A DNA stretch of 35,446 bases, taken from Candidatus Aminicenantes bacterium UBA647 (GTDB lineage: Bacteria > Acidobacteriota > Aminicenantia > UBA2199). Positions 15,415 to 22,550 of the stretch are shown piece after piece; positions within the stretch are counted from its first letter, which is position 1; the number at the start of each line of letters is the position of its first letter. The DNA lies in contig DBOL01000044.1 of NCBI GenBank assembly GCA_002299555.1, positions 1 through 35,446 of the forward strand, given 5' to 3'. Under the pieces are notes generated by a model. That model saw only the letters and a list, made by a program, of their open reading frames with translations, had not been told where the DNA came from and did no database searches. The position numbers and the translations under genes were made by a program.

Positions 15415-16443
15415 ATGACGAATAGGGGAAATGATTCGGAGGTACTTTCAGAATTTACTCCTAATGTATTTAAAGGAAAGAAGATCATTGTCTGGGGAGA
15501 TTTTATCCTTGATGAATACATATTTACTTCAACCGGGAGGGTCTCACGTGAAGCTCCTGTTCTCGTAACTGAATATGAAGATAGCAGTTTCATGCTCGGA
15601 GGCGCCGGGAATGTTGTTCACAATTTAAAGTCTTTGGGTGCGGAACCGGTTCCTGTCGGTTTGTCCGGAGATGATGAAGCGGGAGAACGGATCAGGAATA
15701 TATTCTCTGATCTCTCAGTTGATACGAGCCACCTCTCTGTTGTAAAAGGATTCACAACCCCAAGGAAGAGCAGAGTATTGTCAGGGCGGGACAATTCCCG
15801 CAAACAGCAGGTTCTGAGGATTGATTATCTTAACAAAGATGTACGGAGAGCAGCTGAATATGAGGACCTCACCGGAAAACTGAGATCACTTCTAAATAAT
15901 TCCGATCTTTTGCTGGTGTCTGATTATCTTAAAGAATCGGTAATACCTGATATATTTACAGGAATTGTAAAGGATTTCCCCGAAATCAGTTCTATCGTTG
16001 ACTCCAGGGAAAATTTGTTGAAATTCATTGGGGCTACCTATGTGACACCGAACGAACCGGAGATAAGGAATGCTTTCCCATCTGTCCGTTTCAGATCGGC
16101 AGGAGATTTTGTGAAAGCCGGGCAGGAACTCATGTCGATGTTAAATTGCAGGGGTGTGGTGCAGAAGAGAGGACATAACGGGATGATCGTTTTCGAAAAG
16201 GATATGGATCCCGTGGAACTGCCTATACATGGAGTTGCTGAGATTGTAGATGTGACAGGTGCAGGTGATACAGTGATCTCACTTCTGAGTTTAGCTATCG
16301 CATCGGGAGTAAGCCTGGTGAACTCTGCACGGATATCAAACATCGGGGCATCAATGGTGGTTATGAAAGAGGGAGCATATCCTTTAAAAGCTGAAGAACT
16401 AAAAACTGAGATATATTCAAAGTACTCTGAAATTAAAGACTGA
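15415..16443 (+). CDS. hldE1: D-glycero-beta-D-manno-heptose-7-phosphate kinase (HldE domain I)
   Basis: A 342-residue PfkB-family kinase: VWGDFILDEYIF, REAPVLV, MLGGAGNVVHNL (all typical of the RfaE/HldE kinase domain), QKRGHNGM and the DVTGAGDTV ATP/anion-hole signature near 280. It phosphorylates heptose-7-phosphate at C1 on the way to ADP-heptose, the inner-core LPS sugar. In E. coli it is fused to the adenylyltransferase; here the two are separate genes one base apart (TGATATG). No ribosome binding site is clear. It precedes hldE2, an acetolactate decarboxylase gene and a heptosyltransferase. Confidence 0.92.
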   Translation: MTNRGNDSEVLSEFTPNVFKGKKIIVWGDFILDEYIFTSTGRVSREAPVLVTEYEDSSFMLGGAGNVVHNLKSLGAEPVPVGLSGDDEAGERIRNIFSDLSVDTSHLSVVKGFTTPRKSRVLSGRDNSRKQQVLRIDYLNKDVRRAAEYEDLTGKLRSLLNNSDLLLVSDYLKESVIPDIFTGIVKDFPEISSIVDSRENLLKFIGATYVTPNEPEIRNAFPSVRFRSAGDFVKAGQELMSMLNCRGVVQKRGHNGMIVFEKDMDPVELPIHGVAEIVDVTGAGDTVISLLSLAIASGVSLVNSARISNIGASMVVMKEGAYPLKAEELKTEIYSKYSEIKD

Positions 16444-16444
16444 T

Positions 16445-16927
16445 ATGGATGGGAAATTACTGGAATTGAATGATCTTGCTGATGTGATTGAAAAAGCAAG
16501 AATGAATGGTAAAACGATAGCCATGGCCAATGGTGGTTTTGATCTGCTTCATATTGGCCATATCCGGTATCTGAAAGCATCAAAAGAAATTGCCGATGTT
16601 CTGGTTGTCGCAATAAATTCCGATCGATCATTGAGGGAACTTAAAGGGGAGCATAGAGCTGAAATTAATGAAATGGGAAGGGCTGGAATAATTGGTGCCC
16701 TCAGTTTCGTTGATTATGTGACCATATTTGATGAACTGAGGGTAGACAGAGTTCTTTTGACATTGAAACCCGATTTTCATTGCAAAGGAAGTGATTATAC
16801 TCCTGAAACTGTTCCAGAAAAGGATATAGTAAAATCTTATGGTGGAAGTATTGAAATTGTAGGGGGTAGTAAAATCAGGTCTACATCTGATATAATAAAC
16901 GATATTACATTTAAAGAAGGAGATTGA
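16445..16927 (+). CDS. hldE2: heptose-1-phosphate adenylyltransferase (HldE domain II)
   Basis: A 160-residue nucleotidyltransferase of the cytidylyltransferase superfamily with GGFDLLHIGHIRYL (HxGH nucleotide-binding motif near 34-37), RAGIIGALSFVDYV, HCKGSDYTPE and GSKIRSTSDII. It adenylates heptose-1-phosphate, giving ADP-heptose. It starts one base after the hldE1 stop, with translation probably coupled. Length agrees with stand-alone HldE2 proteins. Confidence 0.93.
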   Translation: MDGKLLELNDLADVIEKARMNGKTIAMANGGFDLLHIGHIRYLKASKEIADVLVVAINSDRSLRELKGEHRAEINEMGRAGIIGALSFVDYVTIFDELRVDRVLLTLKPDFHCKGSDYTPETVPEKDIVKSYGGSIEIVGGSKIRSTSDIINDITFKEGD

Positions 16928-16930
16928 AGA

Positions 16931-17707
16931 ATGAAAAAAATCACATTATTACTAATTGTTCTCCTTATGTCGGCCATGCTGATCTCTGCCGAGGGCGAAA
17001 AAATCATTACCCAGACATCTATTGTCAACGCAGTATTAAAAGGGTTATATGATGGAGAAATGACTTTTGGTGATCTCAAAAAATATGGAGATTTCGGCAT
17101 CGGGTATTTTAACAAGATGGGTGGTGAAGTTTTAGCATTGGATGGTATTTTCTACAGGATCAAGAGTGATGGTCTTACTGAAGTAATTAAGGATAGTGAC
17201 AAAACTCCTTTTTTCACAATTACTGCATTTGAATCTAATACAGACAATTTCACAAACAGGAAATTCGATTACGATGGGCTTAAAAATTATCTGCTAAACA
17301 TGATGCCAAGGAAAAAAAGTTTTTATGCTATCAAAATTGCCGGCATCTTTGACAATCTGGATGCAAGGACTTTTCTCAGTCAGGCCAAGCCTTACCCTGA
17401 AACGAAACAGGTTTTAGAAACTCAAACTGAAATTAAGTATACAAATACGGAAGGTACACTTGTCGGATTTTATACTCCCGAATTTCTTGAAGGTATCGGG
17501 GTTCCCGGATTCCATTTTCATTATCTGAGCAAGGATAAAACCAGAGGCGGACATGTTCGTACCCTTAATGTGAATTCAATCACTATAGAGTTCATTGAAA
17601 TATCCAGGTTTCAGATAGTATTGCCAAAAAACAAAGAGTTCCAGGATGCTGATCTGACTATGACAAAATCTATGAGGAAAAGTCTTCAGAAGTTTGAGAA
17701 ACAATAA
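16931..17707 (+). CDS. alpha-acetolactate decarboxylase with signal peptide
   Basis: AAGGAG lies before the ATG, 3 bases after hldE2. The 258-residue protein matches AlsD/BudA: LKGLYDGEMTFGDL, KYGDFGIGYFN, ALDGIFYRI, and the metal-binding histidines H195, H197 and H208 in the FHFHYLSKDK...GGHV motif. The enzyme converts acetolactate to acetoin. The N-terminal 20 residues (MKKITLLLIVLLMSAMLISA) are a Sec signal, so it should be periplasmic; an exported form is known in Brevibacillus. Its position inside the heptose/LPS operon, with no acetolactate synthase near, is unexpected. The 65-base gap to the next gene has no strong terminator. Confidence 0.92.
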   Translation: MKKITLLLIVLLMSAMLISAEGEKIITQTSIVNAVLKGLYDGEMTFGDLKKYGDFGIGYFNKMGGEVLALDGIFYRIKSDGLTEVIKDSDKTPFFTITAFESNTDNFTNRKFDYDGLKNYLLNMMPRKKSFYAIKIAGIFDNLDARTFLSQAKPYPETKQVLETQTEIKYTNTEGTLVGFYTPEFLEGIGVPGFHFHYLSKDKTRGGHVRTLNVNSITIEFIEISRFQIVLPKNKEFQDADLTMTKSMRKSLQKFEKQ

Positions 17708-17760
17708 ACTTTAAAAATTATTCACTCACTGAGAAAAAAAGGGGTTGGATTTTTGCGGTT

Positions 17761-17773
17761 TATACTTTTTGAA
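17761..17773 (+). promoter_or_regulatory. possible -10 box for leaderless waaC-like mRNA
   Basis: TATACT at 17761-17766 is followed after six bases by the ATG at 17773, and no ribosome binding site precedes that ATG. This is the spacing seen for leaderless transcripts. No good -35 is present. Confidence 0.3.
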
Positions 17774-18774
17774 TGAGATATAATAATATTGCCATAGTTA
17801 AACTCTCTGCCCTCGGTGACATTATTCATACACTTCCTGCACTGAGTGTCCTCAGATCAGAATTCCCCGGATCTTCGATAACATGGTTTGCCGAGCCTGA
17901 AGGGGCGGAACTTCTCCGAAATTTTTCCGGTATTAACAACATAGTCAGTGTAGATTTTAAAAACGGAAGTATCCTTAACAGATTAAAGAATTTATTGAAA
18001 CTACTTTCCGATCACAGAGGTAAGTTTGATCTAATAATAGATTTTCAGGGATTGCTCAAATCTGCTGTCTTTGCACGGCTTTTAGGAAAGAATACTCTGG
18101 GATTTAATAAAATAAACCTGAAGGAGACTGTAGCCGGATTTTTTTATAAAGAGAAATCAGAGCCTTTTGATAACAAAAACCATGTTATAAAAAAAAACAT
18201 TCATCTGTTAAGCTTCGTCGGTCTTTTTTCGGATGATATTATTTATCCGTTAAAAGCATTATCCTTCTCAAGGACAACCGAGCAATTTTTGAAAAATGCA
18301 GTTCTGGAGCCGGGCAAATATGTTATCCTGAACGTTGGCGGCGGTTGGGACACGAAACTTTTGTCTGTTGTGCAGAACATGAAAATTCTTTCTGATATAG
18401 ATCCGAAATACAAGAAGGTGGTCTTGTGGGGGAATAAGAGCGAAGAGGAGAAGGCAGACCAGCTCTCAAAAGGCTCGGGAATAATCAAGGCGCCATTTCT
18501 AAATTTTACTGATCTGATCCTTTGTATTGCCAATGCAGGATTTCTGATCTCTGCCGATTCACTTCCTCTCCATATTGCAGATGCTACAGGAACCAGATCG
18601 GTTGGTGTCTTTGGACCCACCTCTCCTTTACGGAATGGTTCATTGAGCAAGGATAGCCTTTCAGTTGTTAACGAAATTGATTGCAGCTTCTGCTATAAAA
18701 GAAAGTGCAGTCACAAAAGCTGCATCGGAAATATTGATCTCTCTCAGATAACTGAGTTTATAAACAATTACTGA
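17773..18774 (+). CDS. LPS heptosyltransferase (glycosyltransferase family 9)
   Basis: A 333-residue GT9 protein: IVKLSALGDIIHTLPAL at the N-terminus (typical WaaC/WaaF opening), IDFQGLLKSAVFARLLG, and the sugar-nucleotide site SADSLPLHIADATGT with FGPTSPLRNG near the C-terminus. It adds heptose from ADP-heptose to the LPS inner core at the cytosolic face of the inner membrane. It looks closest to WaaC (heptosyltransferase I), but WaaF is possible. It follows the decarboxylase and completes the heptose gene set with hldE1 and hldE2. Confidence 0.88.
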   Translation: MRYNNIAIVKLSALGDIIHTLPALSVLRSEFPGSSITWFAEPEGAELLRNFSGINNIVSVDFKNGSILNRLKNLLKLLSDHRGKFDLIIDFQGLLKSAVFARLLGKNTLGFNKINLKETVAGFFYKEKSEPFDNKNHVIKKNIHLLSFVGLFSDDIIYPLKALSFSRTTEQFLKNAVLEPGKYVILNVGGGWDTKLLSVVQNMKILSDIDPKYKKVVLWGNKSEEEKADQLSKGSGIIKAPFLNFTDLILCIANAGFLISADSLPLHIADATGTRSVGVFGPTSPLRNGSLSKDSLSVVNEIDCSFCYKRKCSHKSCIGNIDLSQITEFINNY

Positions 18775-18792
18775 ACCTGATGATCTCAAACT

Positions 18793-19626
18793 TTAAAAAT
18801 AAACTTTAATTCCGAACCCGACCGTATAAGTACTCAATTGAACCGGAATAGTATATCCCGGGAGGAGATCAGGATTTGAAATTGTTCCGACAAGTGAGCC
18901 GAATTCACCGGTATATTGTCCTGGTTTTACAGCCCATTCGAGATTCAGTTCACCAGCAAAATAGTAGGTTGCGGAAATATAAAGATTCATACTTTCTGAA
19001 AACATATATTCGATCTCTATCCCGCCGTTCCCGCCGATCACCGATTCGGAAGCAGATACTTCAAGAGGGACATCATACCAGTCAATGTAGTAATTGCTGT
19101 CATAAAGGAGAGGGCCGTCTGCATATCCGCCGTTTCCATCAAGTTCAACTGAAGTAAGAAATATTGTCGGGCCTGCAAAAATATTGACCTTTATACGATC
19201 AGTTGAAACTGCTCTGTATATCAGATTAATACTGACCGGGGTGGTACTTATTGTACCGGTATTAATCCAGTATTTCGGATCAATGTTTCCCCTGTCTCCG
19301 TCCCACCATTCCCAATTCCAGTCAAAACTATTGTTAATATCAAATGTGGTTTTCATAAATGATGCATTAACGCCCAGACCCATCTTGTAATTAAAGAAAA
19401 AAGCGATCCCTGCATTGAATCCTCCTCCAGCTCTGTTGTCATAGAAAGATCTGTTTGTTTCATCAAAGGAAACAACATCATCCATATCTGTGTAGAATGT
19501 GTTAAATGTGAAACTGTCAATACTGAACGGCCCGGAATAGAACCCTCCTATATTTATTGCAAGTTCTCCCCTGACAGGAATGATCACCAAAAACATTAAT
19601 GTTATAAGAATTATAATTTTTTTCAT
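18793..19626 (-). CDS. outer-membrane beta-barrel protein
   Basis: AGGAGG lies 5 bases before the ATG. A 277-residue protein with a signal peptide (about 1-20) followed by alternating beta-strands rich in Gly and aromatics (GLGVNASFMKTTFD, NLYISATYYFAGELN) and a terminal aromatic (KVYF), the sorting signal for the BAM complex. It resembles OmpW/OmpA-like 8-stranded barrels, but no family is certain. It is divergent from the serine hydrolase gene at 19768, with a strong promoter in between. Confidence 0.8.
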   Translation of the reverse strand: MKKIIILITLMFLVIIPVRGELAINIGGFYSGPFSIDSFTFNTFYTDMDDVVSFDETNRSFYDNRAGGGFNAGIAFFFNYKMGLGVNASFMKTTFDINNSFDWNWEWWDGDRGNIDPKYWINTGTISTTPVSINLIYRAVSTDRIKVNIFAGPTIFLTSVELDGNGGYADGPLLYDSNYYIDWYDVPLEVSASESVIGGNGGIEIEYMFSESMNLYISATYYFAGELNLEWAVKPGQYTGEFGSLVGTISNPDLLPGYTIPVQLSTYTVGFGIKVYF

Positions 19627-19662
19627 ATTTTCCTCCTATAGACCAACAATGATCTGAAAAAT

Positions 19663-19691
19663 ATAATAATGATTTAGAAAAATAATGTCAA
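19663..19691 (-). promoter_or_regulatory. promoter of the beta-barrel gene
   Basis: On the minus strand a perfect TTGACA (19691-19686) and TATTAT (19668-19663) are 17 bp apart. The palindrome at 19700-19714 sits just upstream of the -35. Confidence 0.75.
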
Positions 19692-19699
19692 ATTTTGAA

Positions 19700-19714
19700 G
19701 GACGTACTACGTCC
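19700..19714. promoter_or_regulatory. perfect 7-1-7 palindrome between divergent genes, possible operator
   Basis: GGACGTA-C-TACGTCC is a perfect dyad in an otherwise AT-rich 140-base gap. It lies 8 bases upstream of the -35 of the beta-barrel promoter, and between a TTGAAG (19695) and a poor -10 (TATTTC) that could serve the plus-strand hydrolase gene. A shared regulator is possible; no regulator gene is adjacent. Confidence 0.5.
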
Positions 19715-19767
19715 CTGATATTTCAATTGTTATTAGAAGATGTTAATATTTCCCGGAGGAGTAAATA

Positions 19768-21282
19768 ATGAGAACAAGATCTTTCTTAATTTTATTTTTG
19801 ATCTTAACGATCGTTACTGCCGTTAATATACTACCAAAAGAAAAGTTCATCATCGATAAATTTGAAAAATATATTAAAGCATCATTGATGGAGTGGGATG
19901 TTCCCGGGATTGCAGTTGGAATTATGTACAATGGTTACATCATTTTAGGGAAAGGTTATGGCTACAGGGATCTGGAACAAAAGCTTCCTGTGAACAGATA
20001 TACATTATTCCCGATAGGTTCATCGTCTAAAGCATTTACTTCTTTTGTGGTTGGCAAACTTGTAGATGAAAAATTGCTGGACTGGTATGATCCTGTAAAA
20101 ATGCATCTGAAAGATTTTGAACTTTATGACCCATGGGTTACAGAAAATTTCAGGTTAGTTGATCTTTTGATCCACAATTCAGGACTTCCGAGGCATGACC
20201 TTGTATGGTATGGTTCAGACAGATCCCGTGAAGAATTAGTTAAAGGGATAAAATATTTAAAGAATAATAAAGGCCTCAGAACTTCATTTCAGTATCAGGA
20301 TCTTATGTATATGACCGCCGGTTATCTTTCCGGTCAGGTGAAAGGTTCAACATGGGAGGAACTTATCAAAGAATATATTTTCACTCCTATAGAAATGGAG
20401 GGTTCAAATATCTCTGTTGAAGAATCAGAAAAGACCGATAATTATGCTCTCCCTTACGTGGAGAAGGATGGGGACATCACCCGTATCCCGTTCTACAGGG
20501 AGATGAAGGCTATTGGACCTGCCGGTTCTATTAACTCCAATATTTACGATATGCTTAAATGGGTTAAACTCCAGCTGGACAAGGGGATGTGGAAAGGTAA
20601 AAGGGTGATAAGCGAAAAAAATCTTAAGAAGATCCATACACCCCACATTGTTGCAGGTGAAACAATTGTTGAGATATTTGAAAAATTTGATGAAATCTCC
20701 TATCCCACTTATGGTCTTGGATGGTTCATTAACCACTACAGAGGGACTAATCTTATCCACCATGGTGGAAACATAGATGGATTCTCCGCCCTCGTTACAT
20801 TTGTCCCGGAAATAGAGGCAGGAGTTGTGATATTGACAAACAAGGGGAGTAATCTTCTTACTTATGCAACAGCTTTTCACATTTATGATAAGCTCAGGGG
20901 ACTTAAAAAGATCGATTGGAATGGAAGATTCAAAACCGTATTAGAAGAGAGAAAGAAGAGAAAGGCCCTGGAAGCAAAAAAAGCGATGGAAAATAAAAAA
21001 GTGGAAGAGGGACCCGGTGATCCTTACAATGTACTTGTAGGGACTTATAATAACCCTGCCTATGGTGGAATTGTGATCTCTCAAAAGGAGGGAAAATTGT
21101 TTGTTAAATTTCATAAGTTCGAATCTTCTCTGAAACATGCAGGGGGCAATGACTTTCAACTTGAAATGAGTGATATGAAAGGTCTTGAAATTAAATTCAT
21201 AAAGAATAGTGATGGGAATATTACCGGTATTTCAGCCCCTCTGCAACAAGGTGTCGATAATATAATCTTCACAAAAAAATAA
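19768..21282 (+). CDS. serine hydrolase of the class C beta-lactamase/S12 family
   Basis: GGAGGAG lies before the ATG. The 504-residue protein has a signal peptide (about 1-18) and the S12 motifs: S85-S-S-K88 (catalytic Ser and Lys), Y176-Q-D178 in place of the usual Y-x-N, and HHGG near 331-334. About 100 C-terminal residues (YNVLVGTYNNPAYGG) form a beta-domain common after such hydrolases (DUF3471-like). The protein is periplasmic. Esterase or D-amino-peptidase activity is more likely than drug resistance. The linker near 395-420 is a charged helix (EERKKRKALEAKKAME). Confidence 0.88.
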   Translation: MRTRSFLILFLILTIVTAVNILPKEKFIIDKFEKYIKASLMEWDVPGIAVGIMYNGYIILGKGYGYRDLEQKLPVNRYTLFPIGSSSKAFTSFVVGKLVDEKLLDWYDPVKMHLKDFELYDPWVTENFRLVDLLIHNSGLPRHDLVWYGSDRSREELVKGIKYLKNNKGLRTSFQYQDLMYMTAGYLSGQVKGSTWEELIKEYIFTPIEMEGSNISVEESEKTDNYALPYVEKDGDITRIPFYREMKAIGPAGSINSNIYDMLKWVKLQLDKGMWKGKRVISEKNLKKIHTPHIVAGETIVEIFEKFDEISYPTYGLGWFINHYRGTNLIHHGGNIDGFSALVTFVPEIEAGVVILTNKGSNLLTYATAFHIYDKLRGLKKIDWNGRFKTVLEERKKRKALEAKKAMENKKVEEGPGDPYNVLVGTYNNPAYGGIVISQKEGKLFVKFHKFESSLKHAGGNDFQLEMSDMKGLEIKFIKNSDGNITGISAPLQQGVDNIIFTKK

Positions 21283-21289
21283 CATTCCC

Positions 21290-21457
21290 GGGACGGAGGA
21301 AAGAATATTAATTTTTTGTTTTGGCTTCCGGCAGGTTTGGAATTAGTGGTTATCGTTGGTGATTTTTTTGATATATTGGAAGATCCACCGCTTGCTGATA
21401 TAAATATTTTTGGTATCTCAGGAGACAAACCACTAATATGATGTCAAGCACCGTCCC
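21290..21457. repeat. short element with nested inverted repeats, MITE/REP-like
   Basis: Outer arms GGGACGG (21290-21296) and CCGTCCC (21451-21457) bracket a second, perfect 10-bp pair ATTAGTGGTT (21342-21351) and AACCACTAAT (21428-21437). The right end is part of TGTCAAGCACCGTCCCCTC (21442-21460). The 185-base gap between the hydrolase and the zinc-ribbon gene holds this element and no convincing gene; a 44-codon frame (21307-21441) follows GGAGG but begins only with ATT. A non-autonomous transposon remnant or a structured RNA both fit. Confidence 0.5.
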
Positions 21458-21467
21458 CTCAGGTTGT

Positions 21468-22550
21468 TTAACCGGAAATGATTGTGATGCCGGCAATTAC
21501 AGCTGCAATAATGAGAATTAACAGCATGATCTTTTTCCATGACCATGGCCTGTTCCCCTGCAATTCTCCGGTCACTCCGTTAACCACAAATCTGTAAACT
21601 TTATTCTTATATCTGAATGAGCTCATCCATAAAGGTAGGAGAATATGTTTGAATGAAATTTTGTCAAACCTTGTTTTGACATTATGGATCTTCTGTTCAT
21701 CTCCACCAATATCCGTCTTTACAAGTTCCCGGATCTCTGCATCCATTGTTTCCTTTGCGATCTTAAATCCTTCCTTCACTCCGATACTGTATTTTTCAGC
21801 CCGGAAACCGCTGAGATATTCTTCCTTAAAGGGGGAAAGGTCTTTAAGTTTCCATGGCTTGATAAGGTTATTGAATCTTTCAGGGATGGTCTTCCCTGCT
21901 GCGATCAGAACATCGTTGAAGGGATTGAATATCACACCTGATGTATCTTCCCAGTCTGTATACTTCACCTCTTTTGTTTTGGTGACATTTTCGCCGTTCT
22001 CAAAAACCGTATATGATTTCGTTGTACTCTTCTCAATACCCCTCTCTCCTGAATAATAGGAGATCGAATTGGCATCGTATGTCCAGTAGGGCAGATAGAT
22101 CCCGGTAAGTTTCTTTTCCGGGAACTCTAAGCCCTTCATCTCGTTAGGGAGAAACCATCTTTTTTTTATCCATTTGCTGAACTTTTCTCTGGCATTTTCT
22201 GAAGTGATCCTGAATGGATGGATACCTGCGGGCTTGATAAATTTCGAGATCTTGTCATGAAGGACTACCGGAGTTGCACAATAAGGACATTCTGTCGAGA
22301 TTGTATCCGGTTCGACACTGAAGACAGATCCGCATGAACTGCATCCGGAAGTTTTTTTCTCGATCACCGGTTCTTTATCTTCAAGTTCTTCCAGGAACTC
22401 TTCATAATCTTTCTCTTTTATTTTTTTCTTTCCCTTCTCGATCTTATTAATTACTCCGCAAAATGGGCATTCCAGGGATAATAATTCCGGGTTGTATTCA
22501 AGATCTGCACCACATTTTTTACAACTAAAATTATTGTTCAGATCAGAAAT
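21468..22550 (-). CDS. double zinc-ribbon protein with C-terminal membrane anchor
   Basis: The frame continues upstream to TTG 22586, overlapping asnB by 49 bases without a good ribosome binding site. An ATT at 22550 lies 6 bases after GGAG (22560-22557) and overlaps asnB by 13 bases, so I prefer it; the start is uncertain. The protein has two zinc ribbons (CKKCGAD...CPFCG; CSSCGSVF...CPYCATP), a charged helix (about 35-60), a long conserved middle region (LPYWTYDANSISYYSGERG, GVTGELQGNRP), and one C-terminal transmembrane segment (about 340-356). Similar proteins are annotated as TFIIB-type zinc-ribbon or primosome-like; function is unknown. It is the last gene of the STAS operon. Confidence 0.78.
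   Translation of the reverse strand: MSDLNNNFSCKKCGADLEYNPELLSLECPFCGVINKIEKGKKKIKEKDYEEFLEELEDKEPVIEKKTSGCSSCGSVFSVEPDTISTECPYCATPVVLHDKISKFIKPAGIHPFRITSENAREKFSKWIKKRWFLPNEMKGLEFPEKKLTGIYLPYWTYDANSISYYSGERGIEKSTTKSYTVFENGENVTKTKEVKYTDWEDTSGVIFNPFNDVLIAAGKTIPERFNNLIKPWKLKDLSPFKEEYLSGFRAEKYSIGVKEGFKIAKETMDAEIRELVKTDIGGDEQKIHNVKTRFDKISFKHILLPLWMSSFRYKNKVYRFVVNGVTGELQGNRPWSWKKIMLLILIIAAVIAGITIISG

Noticed and set aside
21307..21441. 44-codon plus frame after GGAGG with hydrophobic start, briefly considered as a TatA-like protein
   Set aside because: No standard start codon, no TatA motif, and it lies inside the inverted-repeat element in phase with the preceding gene.
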